Source: Alphaproteobacteria bacterium (GTDB lineage: Bacteria; Myxococcota_A; UBA796; GCA-2862545). From it: 64,000 bases of DNA. Position 1 is the stretch's first letter; each line of letters starts with the position of its first letter. Below are positions 36,676 through 46,246 of the stretch, one piece after another. Below the pieces are notes generated by a model. The model was not told the DNA's origin and did not search any database. It saw only the letters and a list, made by a program, of their open reading frames with translations. A program made the position numbers and the translations under genes. Where the stretch lies: positions 1-64,000 of the forward strand of contig JACKEO010000011.1 of assembly GCA_020632955.1 (NCBI GenBank), in the 5' to 3' direction.

Positions 36676-38099
36676 GGCGTGTCCTCCGGGTCCCCCCTGC
36701 CTACCCAGCGCGCGAGGCTGCGCCATGCGACCACGGACCGTCAGCTTTCCGACAGGATCGGCGCTTCCCGGCTCAGCCAGCCCGGGTGGAGCCCGTCGGC
36801 GCGGGCGCCAGAGCCTGGTGGTCGATCCGGTTGAGCCCGCTGGCCGCCTTCGGGCCGACCGAGGCGATCACCGCCGGTGTGCGGAGGCACTGCTGAGCTC
36901 CGCGACGGGTCCGCGAAGGTGATGTCGAGAGCGCTCTCGCCGCCTGGACGCGTGTCTCCCCGTCGAGTCCGAAGCAGCGCTGCTGGTGAGGCGAGGAAAC
37001 GACAGATCTCAAACCGAGCGGCGATCCGGCCTCACGCTCTTCCTCAAGGAACGGACCAGGTGGGCGCCACGCCAGCACGAGCGTGCGCTGTCCATCCTCG
37101 AATCCTGCACTCCCTTCCGCAGAGGCACACCCGGGGAGGGCAATTCCCTGCTCCTCAGGGCGCACACCGTACCCGATCACGATGCGGGGATGGTGCGTCG
37201 CCGAGGCGAGCGCTGCACTGAACTCCACCTCCAGCCGCACACCGCGCGCCCCCCCCGCGATGCTGGGGCCGGTGTCGTCGGCCCTCGGATCATGTAGTCT
37301 CGCTCCTTCGAGTCGAGCAGCGTGGATCGTGAGAGGCGCCAGACGCGTCGTACAGCCGACGCGAGGACGAGGGCAATCGGCGCAGAGGGAGGACTGCGGG
37401 GGCGTAGGGCGTGACATCAGCCGCCGCCTCGGGCTGCGGTGGCAGATCCCGTCGAGGTGTTGGCCGGAGCTCGCGAGCGTTTGCCGCGAATGTCTGGGTC
37501 CCCGGCACCGAGCGTAGTACCGCTGACGCCGACAGGGAGTGCAGCGCGCGTCCGAGGACTCCGCGTGCCTCATCGGCGGGTGGCCCAGCCCTTCGCGAAG
37601 GCGCTTCCCACACGCTTCCACGCCCATGAGGACCCAGTTAGCGCCTGCCACCCTGCCCAGGGGTCGGCGTTGCGACCGGGCTTCCTGGCTCGCGGGTGGT
37701 GCGGATCGCCGGTGCGGGCGCCACTGCCGACCCGGCCCCTGCGTGGCGCGACTCGGGCTGGGCTGATGGAGGGCTTACGGGAGAGATGAGGGCAATGGAA
37801 CCCCTCATCTCACCGCAATAATCCTCCGCGCGCCTCTCGTGCAGCATCCTCCGTGCTCCCCTCAGGCGGCTTCCGGAAGCCGACCCTCCCTGGCCTGAGT
37901 CCACCCTCCCAGCGTGCGGGCATCACATCAGCGCCGCCCGGGATCAGGCGTCGCAGACCCTGTCGAGGTGCTGGCCTGGAGGCCGCGCGACGAGGCACAT
38001 CATCATCTGGGGTCCCCGGTCGGCGGCACCGCTGACGCTGCCAGGCGGCGCATCTGCCTTGGGACCCGCGGGCCGGAGCCCTGGCCCTCACCGGACCGC
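36676..38099. other. region without intact gene, start of the frame-disrupted block
   Basis: No reading frame here shows a coherent domain. G+C is visibly lower than in flanking genes. Around 37000-37260 the minus strand gives a coding-like stretch (EVEFSAALASATHHPRIVIG and what follows), but I cannot place it in a family. The right part includes a damaged second copy of the end of the MATE gene (37411-37633, see repeat entry). Either several genes are frame-broken here or this is unpolished sequence. Confidence 0.5.
37411..37633. repeat. imperfect second copy of the MATE gene 3' part
   Basis: On the minus strand this segment reads VLMGVEA and then a sequence that tracks, with indels and a gap of roughly 200 bases, the segment 37922-38341. 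The two share an exact 24-bp stretch (37610-37633 and 38318-38341, 708 bp apart) and recognisable matches around the CACCTCGACGGG-type and GCTGATGTCACGCCC-type words. It is either a tandem duplication that decayed or the same locus represented twice by error-rich reads. Confidence 0.55.
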
Positions 38100-39464
38100 A
38101 AGTGATCCCTCCACGCCACCTGCCCACGCCCCGCGCGTACCACGCCCGCAGCGCCAGCCTTTCAGCGCCGTGCTCAGCGCGATCGCCACCAGAGTTCACC
38201 ACGCCCTGCAGCCCAGCTGCACGTCGAGCAGCCAGCCAGTGCAGCTGCGCCACGGTGAGCCCGCCCCGATCACCAGCGGCGGCGTGGTGTGGCCTGCACC
38301 CGCGAAGCGCCCCTCGTACACGCTTCCACGCCCATGAGGACTCCAGACCAGCGCCTGGCTGCGTAGTAGACTGCGCCTGCGGCGATTTCGCCAGCGCGAT
38401 CGTCGGTGAACACCGCGTACAGGGCGTCGGCGTGCCGAGCAGGGCGAGCACGGCCCCCGCCCCATCCACAGCGTAGGACCGGGCTGGCGGCCTGCGCCGC
38501 CGCGGGCACCCGCCGACTACCCGCCCCCAGGTGTCGCCCCACGAGGGTGCCCGCGCCCACGCCAGCCCCGACGGCCGCCAGGTAGGTGAAGCCTCTGGTG
38601 CGGTGGCTCACGCCGAGGGCCGCGAGCTGCAGGTCGCCGTGGGCGGCGGGTGATCATCGGACCCAGCAGCACGGCCACCAGGCCGAAGCCCACCCCGCGC
38701 AGGGCCACGGGCGCGCCGGATGGCCAGCAGCGCCGACGGTGCGCGCGCGCTGGCCAGTTTTCCAGCCGCGGTGGCGAGCCCCAGGTGCCAGGCACACGAA
38801 GCCCACGCCCGCGTCCACGGCGGTGGCTGTTGTTTATGCCCAGGCCGCCCCCTGCCAGCCCCAGGGCCGGATCGGCCCCAGCCCCAGCAGATGAGGATCG
38901 GGTCGATAATTGTGTTGAGCGGCAGCAGGCCCAGGCGGTGATCCCCAGCGCCGCCCGCGTGAGGCCCCACCGGAAGATGGCCCACCACCGCCTGCAGCGC
39001 GAAGGCCAGCGCTCGGCCCGATCAGCGGCTTTTTGGGGCAGGGCCACGGCAATTTCTTGCGCACTGCCGGTCGCAGGGCCACGGCCTGCAGGCGCGGCGC
39101 TTCCACACCGGCGTGGTGGACCGCCACCGCCAGGCCCACGCCCACTGCGAGCAGCGCGTAGTCTCTTCGCCTGCCCAGCGCACACCCTCGTCGCGCCGGC
39201 CCGACTCCCCTCGGCGCGCCAATTCGCGCGTGCGGACGCCCGTGGCGGCGAGCTCGGCGAGCTGCAGCACGATCCACCACGCGTTGATCCTCGATACAGC
39301 GCTGTGAGCTCCACCGTTTCAGGCGCCCCACCCACCACGCACGGCCGCCGGTACAGCGTGCGCAGCCAGCCCATGAGCACCACGGGCCACGCCACCTGCC
39401 AGACGGCACGGTGAGGCAGGCGCAGCAGGGCGAGAGTGCTCACGACCGTCCGGGAGGTGAGCAT
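38100..39464 (-). pseudogene. MATE-family efflux transporter, frame-disrupted
   Basis: Minus-strand fragments in several frames line up in order as a MATE exporter: the N-terminus LPHRAVWQVAWPVVLMGWLR and TLYR from 39464, then TVELTALYR, ELAATGVRTRE, AVHHAGVEA, NTIIDPILI with PALGLAGGGLG, VALRGVGFGLVAVLLG with PMI, FTYLAAVGAGVGAGTLVGRH and LGAG, LYAVFTDDRA, SGVLMGVEA and YEGRFAGAGHTTPPLVIGAG. At least eight 1-2 base indels separate them. MATE proteins export drugs or natural products with Na+ or H+. It is divergent from the polyketide operon and would suit export of its product. Disruption may be artefactual. Confidence 0.65.
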
Positions 39465-39572
39465 CGCCGGGAGGCGAGGACCGCTACATCACGGCTCATC
39501 TCAGGCAATCCTGTCCCGCGCGTCAGCGGAGACGGGGCGACGGATATTAGCGTGGCGTCCTCAGGAGGACGG

Positions 39573-40620
39573 ATGCGATCGCAGCGGTCGGCACTGCTGC
39601 TGCGCCCCACGTCCACGACCAGACGAGCTGATCGCAGCCTCGAGCGCCTCTGGGCCAAGGGGACAACGCAACGTCGCCGGGTGTTAGGCTCCACACTGCG
39701 GTGCAGGCGCACACCAGTGCCGCCCTCGACCGCTGGCTGGCGACGCTGTACGGCTTCGGCGCCCACAACGACGCTCTTCGAGGTGGGCACTTCGGACCTG
39801 GCGGAGCTGGCCCTGCGACGCGCCTTGGAGGCCGCGGGCCCGTCACCGCTGACGTGGACGCGATGTGGACCGTGTCGGTCACCGCATCATAATGCCTCGC
39901 TCGATGCGTTTCTTCCACTGCATGGGCCTGCGCCTGACTCCAGCGCACCCCCGATCTTCGGCCTGGGCTGCGGCGGGGCCGCGGGCATCCGCGCGTGCAC
40001 GACTACCCGCTGGCCGTACCCCTGACCGTGGCTGTGCTGCTGTCGGTGGAGCTTGTGCTCGCCCACGCTGCAGCGGCAGGACTAATGGTGGCCAACCTCG
40101 TGGCCAGCGGCCTGTTCGGCGATTTCTGCGCGGCGGCCGTGGTGTGCGTGGGCGCGAGGCGGCCGAGGCGATGGGCCCTGACGGCCCCACGGGTGCTGGG
40201 CACCACCTCCGCCTCTACCCGGACTTCTGCGGGTGATGGGCTGGGACGTCACCCGACGACGGCTTCGGGTGGTGCTCGATGTCCGTGCCTGACGTGGTGA
40301 AGCGGTACGTCCGGGGAGGACGTCGATACTTTCTGCTGGCGCGCGGGCTGGCCTGCGGCGAGTGGCGTCGTGGGTGTGCCACCTGGCGGGGCCGAAGGCA
40401 GTGCCGGACGCCTTCGCTGAGAGCCTGAGCTGCCGCCTGACGCGCGCTGGAGTTTTCACCGGGCGGTCGCTGCGCCAGCATCGGCGAAACCTCCGAGCGC
40501 CCGGTGCCTTTCGTGCTGCACGACACGCTGGCCGAGCGCCGCCCTGCCCCCCGGCAGCCTGGGCATGCTCCTCGCCTGGGCCCAGGCCTTCGCTCCGAGC
40601 TGGTGCTGCTGCGATGGTGA
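39573..40620 (+). pseudogene. type III polyketide synthase, frame-disrupted
   Basis: Fragments across three frames reconstruct a chalcone-synthase-fold enzyme of about 350 residues: SDLAELALRRALEAAG, DAMWTVSVTAS, FGLGCGGAAGI with the catalytic Cys near 39969, VAVLLSVEL, VANLVASGLFGDF with CAAAVV, VMGWDVT, VASWVCHLAGPKA with the His near 40380, and the Asn of the GNLSSA-type motif (RRNL at 40482-40493), then FVLHDTLAERR. The Cys-His-Asn triad is therefore conserved. A perfect AGGAGG lies five bases before the ATG at 39573. The end, LRW-stop, overlaps the methyltransferase start (ATGGTGA). Such enzymes extend acyl starters with malonyl-CoA to alkylresorcinols or alkylpyrones. Confidence 0.75.
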
Positions 40621-41129
40621 TCCTCCCGCCTGCTCTACCTGGCCTGCTGGCCACCGCGATCGAGCGGCTGGTGGAGCTGCGCTTGAGCTCAGGCTACGCG
40701 GCGTGGAGCCGGGCTCCAGGTGGCGTGGAGCACGGCCAGGCCACTACCCGCCGATGGTGGTGTCCACACGGGCCTGCTGGGTGGGCTGCTGCGCCGTCGA
40801 GGCCTCCGCCGTCCCTTCCCGCCTGGCTGGGCCTGCTGATGCTCGCGGTGGCGCCGGCGCCCAGGCCCTGCGCTGGTGGCATCCGCACCTCGGCCCCGCT
40901 GGAACACCCGCGTGATCGTCAAAGCCTGGCCTGCCCTCGTGCGCACCGGCTCCCCTTACTGCTGGCTGCGCCACCCCAACTACGTGGCGGTGGTGCTGGA
41001 GGGCCTGGCCCTGCCCCGTCCACACGGCCTGTGACGGCTCCCGGTTCCTCAGCCTGCTGAACGCCCTGCTGCTGCGCACCCGCATCCGGGTGGAGCTGCG
41101 CTGGCCTCCTGCCCGAGGCTTCGCCATGA
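40614..41129 (+). pseudogene. isoprenylcysteine carboxyl methyltransferase-like protein, frame-disrupted
   Basis: Recovered fragments give an integral-membrane methyltransferase of the ICMT family (PF04140): ATAIERLVELRLS, GLLMLAVA, a QALRWW-type segment, WNTRVIV, and WLRHPNYVAVVLEGLAL followed by a NALLLRTRIRVE end. The R-H-P-N segment is the SAM-binding hallmark of the family. In Streptomyces, SrsB, an ICMT-like enzyme, O-methylates alkylresorcinol made by the type III PKS SrsA; the gene order here suggests the same task. Its start overlaps the PKS stop and its stop overlaps the ACP start (ATGA at 41126-41129). Confidence 0.72.
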
Positions 41130-41364
41130 GCGATCCTGTCCGCGAGGTGCTCGACGCGCCGGCCGCTGACGTGTTGGGCTGGAGGGTCCGCTGCCCGAGG
41201 GCGACCCGCGAACACTCTGATTCGATGCAGCGCCTCGCGCTGGTGGTGCCGTCGAAGACCACTTCGGCATCGTCTTCGAGCCGGAGGACGACGAGGCCGC
41301 CCGCACCGTGGACGACGTGGTGTGGTGCCTGGTGCACGCACGACGCGGCGCCGAGGGTGGTTGA
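41126..41364 (+). pseudogene. acyl carrier protein, frame-disrupted
   Basis: About 80 residues when two frames are joined: MSDPVREVLDAPAADVLGW at the start; DSMQRLALVV, where the Ser of DSM is the expected phosphopantetheine site; then DHFGIVFEPEDDEAARTVDD and VVWCLVHARRGAEGG before a TGA at 41362-41364. Length, acidic composition and the DSM motif fit a stand-alone ACP. It lies between the methyltransferase and the fatty-acyl-AMP ligase, with overlaps on both sides, and would carry the fatty acyl starter for the type III PKS. The motif and context are clear even though the frame breaks before and after the DSM. Confidence 0.7.
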
Positions 41365-43085
41365 GGTCGCGGGCCACGCTGCCATGCCCCCGCCGCGGGC
41401 CGCCCAGCAGGCCCGCCCTGAGGCCGGCCTGCGCTTCCTCGACGCCCGGGAGGAGGGCACCTGGCTACCCTGGCCTGAGGTGCAATAATATCGGGCCACG
41501 CGGCTGCTGGCAAGGCCAGGACGCAGGCGTGCGCCCCGGCGACCGCGTGGTGCCTGTGTGCCCCACCGCCTCGGCCTCGACGTTTCCTCGGCGCGGGCCT
41601 GCCGGCGCCGTGCCTGTGCTCCGTCCACTGCCGGTGCGGCCAGGCGATCGACACCTGGGTGGCCTGCACCGTATGATGTGCTGCAGGCGGACGCGGCCTC
41701 GTGGTCACCGAGGCGCGCATCGCGCGGCTGATGGGCCGGGTGTCTGCGCAGGCCCGTCCGCGCCTGCTGGATCGACGCGGCCGCGCTGCCCACGGGCAGC
41801 CCGCAGACGCCCACGTCCCCGAGCCCGACGACCCGCGCTGGTGCAGTTCGTCGGCACCACGGTGGCGCCTGCCCGTGGCGTTGGAACGCACCGGCAGGTG
41901 TTTCGCGAACGCCGGCGCGGTGCTCGACCAAAAGGCTGGCCACCACGCCGCCTGACGGCGACCCTGGCGGCCGGCGTCTGCTGGCTGCTGCTCACCACGA
42001 CATGGGGCTTTTCCATCGGCTGCGCGGAAGCCTGCCATGCTGGCGCCCGTCCACTCACGCGATCCCCCGGAGCGGGCTTCCTCTCGCCTGCCCCGCCCTC
42101 TGGCTGCGCGCGATCCCCGCTGGCGGGGCACCATCAGCCCGGCGCCCGACTTCGCTTCACGCTTCCTTTGTGCACCGAGCGCATCCGCGACGACGAGCTC
42201 GACGGGGTGGACCTGTCGTCGTGGAGGATGGCCCTCGACGGCGCCGAGCCCATCCGGCCCGCCACGCTGGAGGCCTTCGCGGCGCGCTTCGCCCGGTGGG
42301 GCTTCGCGCCCGAGGCCCTGCAGCCGGTGTACGGCCTGTCGGAGGCGGCGCTCGCGGTGACGGCCACGCCGCCCCTCCGGGGGCCCCGGCGGATCACGGC
42401 CGCCCCGCTGCCGCTGGCGGAGGGACGGCTGGAGCGGGCCGCGGAGGGCGTCACCCTGGTGAGCGTGGGGCCGCCGCTGCCGGGCTTCGAGGTGCGCATC
42501 GTGGACGAGGCCGGCCAGGCGCTCCCCGAGGGCCGGGTGGGCCAGATCCAGGCCCGCGGCCCCAGCGTGATGCAGGGCTACCTCGACCGCGCCGACCAGC
42601 CCTTCGTGGACGGCTGGCTGCGGACCGGCGACCTCGGGCTGATGGACGCGGGCGAGCTGATCGTCACCGGCCGCGCGAAGGACGTGCTGGTGCACCGCGG
42701 CCGCAACCACGCGCCCCAGGACCTGGAGCAGGCGGCCGACACGGTGCCCGGCGTGCGCACCGGCTGCGTGGTGGCCGTGGCCGACCTCGACGAGGGCGAG
42801 CGCCTCTACCTGCTGGCCGAGGTGCGCGAGCCCCACGAGGGGCAGGCCGACGCCGTGCTCGCCGCGGTGCGCGAGGCCACCGGGGTCACAGTGGACGCCG
42901 TGCTGCTGCTCGCGCCCGGCACGCTGCCGCGCACCTCCTCCGGCAAGCTCCGGCGCGGCGAGGCCCTGCGCCAGCTCCGCGAGGGCACGCTGGCGCCTCC
43001 CCGCGCGGTCACCCCCTGGATGCTCGCGGGCGCGCTGGGCGACAGCCTGCTCGGCCACCTGGCGGCCCGCTGGGGGCGGAGGTGA
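41357..43085 (+). pseudogene. fatty-acyl-AMP ligase (FAAL-like), 5' half frame-disrupted
   Basis: The 3' part from about 42150 is intact and encodes 310 residues of an adenylate-forming enzyme: DLSSWRMALDGAEPIRPATL, PEALQPVYGLSEAALAVT, GFEVRIVDEAG, GYLDRADQPFVDGWLRTGDL and GRNHAPQDLEQAA; DLSSWR..LDGAEP and GRNHAPQDLE are typical of FAALs rather than CoA ligases. The 5' half is recognisable in pieces (LRFLDAREEGTWLPWPEVQ, AGVRPGDRVVPV, ALVQF plus GTTVA, THRQV, NAGAVLDQ, MGL) with multiple indels. A FAAL would make acyl-AMP and load the neighbouring ACP. The start is uncertain, either GTG 41357 or ATG 41384. Confidence 0.8.
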
Positions 43086-44122
43086 TCGACCTGCTCGTGG
43101 CCGGCGCGGGCCCGGCGGGCTGGACCGCCGCCATCGCCGCCGCCACGCGCGGGCTCGAGGTGGTGGTGGTGGAGCCGCGGGAGGGCACCCTCGACAAGGC
43201 CTGCGGCGAGGGCCTCATGCCCGCCACCGTGGAGGCGCTGGCCCGCCTGGGCGTGCACCCCCACGGCCGCCCCTTCCACGGCATCCGCTACCTGGCCGAC
43301 GGCGTGGAGGCGCGGGGACGCTTCGCCACCCCCGCCCTGGGCGTGCGCCGCACCCGCCTGCACGAGGCCCTGGAGGCGCGGGCCACCGCGCTGGGCGTGC
43401 GCCGCGTGGAGGGGCGCGTGCGCGACCCCCGCCAGGACGCCGACGGCGTGCGCGCCGCCGGCCTGCGCGCCCGCTGGATGATCGCCGCCGACGGGCTGCA
43501 CTCGCCCACCCGGCGCGCCCTCGGCCTCGATCGCCCGGTGCGCGCGCCCCTCCGCCGCGGCCTGCGACGCCACGTGGTGTGCGCCCCATGGGCCTCCACC
43601 GTGGACGTGCACTGGGGCGACGACCTCGAGGCCTACGTCACGCCCGTCGACGAGGAGCTGGTGGGCGTGGCCCTGCTCTACGGCGAGACGGCGCGCCGTC
43701 GGGGCGGCGACGGCCCGTCCTTCGACCGCCTGCTCGGCACCTTCCCCGCGCTGGAGGCCCACCTGCGCGACGCGCCGTCGGGCAGCGCCCCCCGCGGCGC
43801 CGGCCCCTTCCAGGCCCGCAGCCGCCAGCGCGTGGCAGGGCGCATCCTGCTGGTGGGCGACGCGGCCGGCTACGTGGACGCGCTCACCGGCGAGGGCACC
43901 AAGCTCGCGGTGCTCGGGGCGATCGCCGCCGTCGACGCGCTGGGCTCCGGCCGGCCCGAGGCGTGGGAGCGGTCGTGGCGGCGCCTGTGGCTGCCCTACT
44001 GGGGCGCCACCACGGGCCTGCTGGCCCTCAGCCGTCCCCCCGCGCTGCGCCGCGCCCTGCCCCGGGTGCTGCGGCGCGCCCCGTGGCTCTTCGACGCCGC
44101 GCTCAGGGTGCTGGCGCGCTGA
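43082..44122 (+). CDS. FAD-dependent oxidoreductase (hydroxylase-like) of the polyketide operon
   Basis: A 346-residue flavoprotein, fully intact. It has the dinucleotide-binding VAGAGPAGWTAAIAAATRG, the LDKACGEGLMPATVEAL segment of the geranylgeranyl-reductase/PHBH superfamily, AADGLHSPTRRALGL (DG motif) and the FAD-binding ILLVGDAAGYVDALTGEG. In the Streptomyces srs operon the corresponding flavoprotein SrsC oxidises alkylresorcinol to a quinone. The GTG overlaps the FAAL stop (GTGA), making it the last gene of the operon. The 3' end overlaps the convergent gene by 20 bp. Confidence 0.85.
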   Translation: MIDLLVAGAGPAGWTAAIAAATRGLEVVVVEPREGTLDKACGEGLMPATVEALARLGVHPHGRPFHGIRYLADGVEARGRFATPALGVRRTRLHEALEARATALGVRRVEGRVRDPRQDADGVRAAGLRARWMIAADGLHSPTRRALGLDRPVRAPLRRGLRRHVVCAPWASTVDVHWGDDLEAYVTPVDEELVGVALLYGETARRRGGDGPSFDRLLGTFPALEAHLRDAPSGSAPRGAGPFQARSRQRVAGRILLVGDAAGYVDALTGEGTKLAVLGAIAAVDALGSGRPEAWERSWRRLWLPYWGATTGLLALSRPPALRRALPRVLRRAPWLFDAALRVLAR

Positions 44123-45044
44123 TCAGCTCGACGATCACGGGCTCGAGCGCGGCCGCCACGGCCGCGTGCGCCGGTGCCGACCAGTGGGCCATCCGCCAGG
44201 GGTCCTCGCCCCGATCCCGCACGGCGATCACGGCGGGCGTCAGGTCGACGCAGCGCACCGCGGGGTGGTCGGCACACCACGCCTTCACCTGCCGCGGGGG
44301 CGTGTCGTCGGGGTGCAGCAGGTCCACGCCGATGGGCAGCCAGGCCACCACCAGCGGCACGTCCACGTCGGCCACGAGGCAGCCGAGCGTCTGCGCGGCC
44401 ACCGGCCACGCCTCCTCGAGGTGCGGCGTGCGCCAGGGCCAGGTGGCGAGCTCCACGAGGTCCAGCAGCTTGGGCCGCCGCCCCACGCGGCGCAGCAGCT
44501 CCTCGGGCGCGGGCACGGGGGCCGGCGACGCGCAGTCGGGTCCGGGTGGATCGGGGCGCCGGTAGGTGGCGAAGGACTCGAGCTCGCGCTCGATCATCAG
44601 CGTGTTGAGGCCGAGCACCACCACGTCGGCGGCCCCGCGGTCACGCCGCGACAGCCAGGCCTGGGTGAGCGACCCACCGGGGATGCCCGCGTCGATCACC
44701 GCCCACGTGGGCTGCGCGGCCTGCAGCGCCCACGCCCAGGTGTCGGCGTCGCCCACGTCCACCCCGAAGGTGAAGCTGTCGCCCACCAGCAGCACCCGCG
44801 GACCCTCCCCCCGGGGACCCGTCTGCCGGGTGGCGTCCTCGCGCACCCGCTCCACCACCCCGGTGGTCAGGTGCTCACCCGGCGCCGGACGCCAGCCCAG
44901 CACCGGGTCGTGGTGCTGCCGCGCCTGGCGCTCCACCTGCCGACGCTCCGCCACCCACCACGCCAGCTCGTTGCTGGTGGGCCCGAAGCGGAAGGCCAGG
45001 TCGTGCGCGAGGCCGGTGCGGTCGAGCACCATCCGCACGCCCAT
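44103..45044 (-). CDS. SGNH-hydrolase-like membrane-anchored protein
   Basis: A 313-residue protein from ATG 45044. RVLLVGDSFTFGVDVGDADT contains the GDS block of SGNH/GDSL hydrolases, IDAGIPGGS the Gly block, VVVLGLNTLMIERE the Asn block, and AHWSAPAHAAVAAAL may carry the C-terminal His. Upstream in frame lies a hydrophobic helix (LSRLAGLLVGLLIAEMG) that can be included only by a CTG start at 45101, which has GAGGTGAC before it; I think the longer, anchored form is likely. Activity may be deacetylation or acyl transfer on an envelope sugar. Not obviously linked to the polyketide operon. Confidence 0.65.
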   Translation of the reverse strand: MGVRMVLDRTGLAHDLAFRFGPTSNELAWWVAERRQVERQARQHHDPVLGWRPAPGEHLTTGVVERVREDATRQTGPRGEGPRVLLVGDSFTFGVDVGDADTWAWALQAAQPTWAVIDAGIPGGSLTQAWLSRRDRGAADVVVLGLNTLMIERELESFATYRRPDPPGPDCASPAPVPAPEELLRRVGRRPKLLDLVELATWPWRTPHLEEAWPVAAQTLGCLVADVDVPLVVAWLPIGVDLLHPDDTPPRQVKAWCADHPAVRCVDLTPAVIAVRDRGEDPWRMAHWSAPAHAAVAAALEPVIVELISAPAP

Positions 45045-45177
45045 CTCCGCGATCAGCAGGCCGACCAGCAGGCCGGCGAGGCGAGACAGCCAGATCCGCA
45101 GGGGTCACCTCGCGCCACCCGCCCGGGCGGCCGCGACGGCGAGGCCCCGCAGGACCCCGCCGTCGACCTGGCCGCAC

Positions 45178-46086
45178 TCAGAGCGTCGGCATCTTGATCG
45201 TCTCGATGTCCCGCTTGAAGCGCGCTGCGAAGTCGTCGATGGTGTCGCAGAGCTCGAGCATGCCCTGCTCGTCACGGCCCCGGATGAGGGCCGCCTGGCT
45301 CTGGGAGTCCGACAGCGGGCTGATGTCCTCCTTGAAGCGCTTCACCTTCGCGAGATCGAAGGTGCGGGCGTCCATCTCGATGCCCATGTCGTGCGCCTTC
45401 ATGAAGTTCACGGCCGGCTGGGACATGTCGCGGCAGGCGGTGCGCAGCTTGTCGCCGATGTCGGAGAGCTCCGACTTCTGCGCCTTCTCGTCGGCGATCT
45501 GGAAGGCCGGCCCGATGCGCTTGCGCTGGTCGGACACCACCTTCGTCACCTTCGCCGACACCCCCTGGGCGAGCTTCACCACGCCGTCCATCTTCTTCTT
45601 CTGGCCGTCGTAGATCTTCTTGCGCAGCTCGTCGCGGCTCTCGGCGATCCGCCCCGTGAGGCTGTTCGAGTTGAAGGTGACGATGCCGATGTCGGCCCAG
45701 GTGGCGAGCTGGGTGGCCAGCTTCGCGTCCTTCTTGAACTTCTTCTTCGTGAGGGTGTCGGCGGCCTTCTTCGCCGCGTCGCGCACGTCCTTGAAGATCT
45801 GGTTCGCCTTCTTCCCGTTCACCTTGGTGCTGGCGAGCACCCGCTTGCAGGACTCCTCGACCTCGCCCCAGTTGCGTCCGCCCACCTGGATGAACTCGAG
45901 CTTCTTGAAGTCGGCCTCGGCGCTGCGGAGCACCTTGCCGAGCCCCGTGTCGACGGTCTTCGACAGCAGGCTGCGCTTCTTCTTCCAGAAGCCGTCGGTG
46001 AGCTCGTCCGGGTAGGACGGCAGGCCCTCGTTCGCCTTGTGGACCACGTCCCAGTTCAGGGCCTTGAGGTTCTTGATCGACGCCAT
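45178..46086 (-). CDS. Lys-rich helical cytoplasmic protein, unknown
   Basis: A 302-residue protein with no signal peptide, membrane segment or known motif. It is unusually rich in Lys (KKKRSLLSKTVDTGLGKVLR; KKKFKKDAKLA; KKIYDGQKKKMDGVVKLAQG) and almost entirely helical by composition, with long amphipathic stretches suggesting helical bundles or coiled coil. Codons use AAG and many ATC, TTC choices, unlike the Arg/Ala-rich neighbours, so it may be highly expressed or transferred. SD GGAG stands before the ATG. I do not recognise it. Confidence 0.65.
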   Translation of the reverse strand: MASIKNLKALNWDVVHKANEGLPSYPDELTDGFWKKKRSLLSKTVDTGLGKVLRSAEADFKKLEFIQVGGRNWGEVEESCKRVLASTKVNGKKANQIFKDVRDAAKKAADTLTKKKFKKDAKLATQLATWADIGIVTFNSNSLTGRIAESRDELRKKIYDGQKKKMDGVVKLAQGVSAKVTKVVSDQRKRIGPAFQIADEKAQKSELSDIGDKLRTACRDMSQPAVNFMKAHDMGIEMDARTFDLAKVKRFKEDISPLSDSQSQAALIRGRDEQGMLELCDTIDDFAARFKRDIETIKMPTL

Positions 46087-46246
46087 CGGAGTCTCCGGGG
46101 TGGGGCAGGGAGCGCAGCGCGGGAGGTCCGCAGTGCGGTCGTTCTACCTCACGTCGATCGACGACGGATCGCGTCAGCTGAGGCCGAGGTGCGCCCGCGA
46201 CGCGACGGCGGTCCGCCTGGGCTAGCCTCTGGCGCGCGGAGGTCCC

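Noticed and set aside
36773..37651. 293-codon minus-strand open frame
   Set aside because: Starts with the VLMGVEA remnant of the MATE gene and runs through unrelated sequence; no coherent domain, so not listed as a gene.
36740..42150. Prophage or genomic island as explanation of the gene-poor block
   Set aside because: No integrase, capsid, tail or plasmid genes, no tRNA attachment site; fragments are those of normal metabolic and transport genes.
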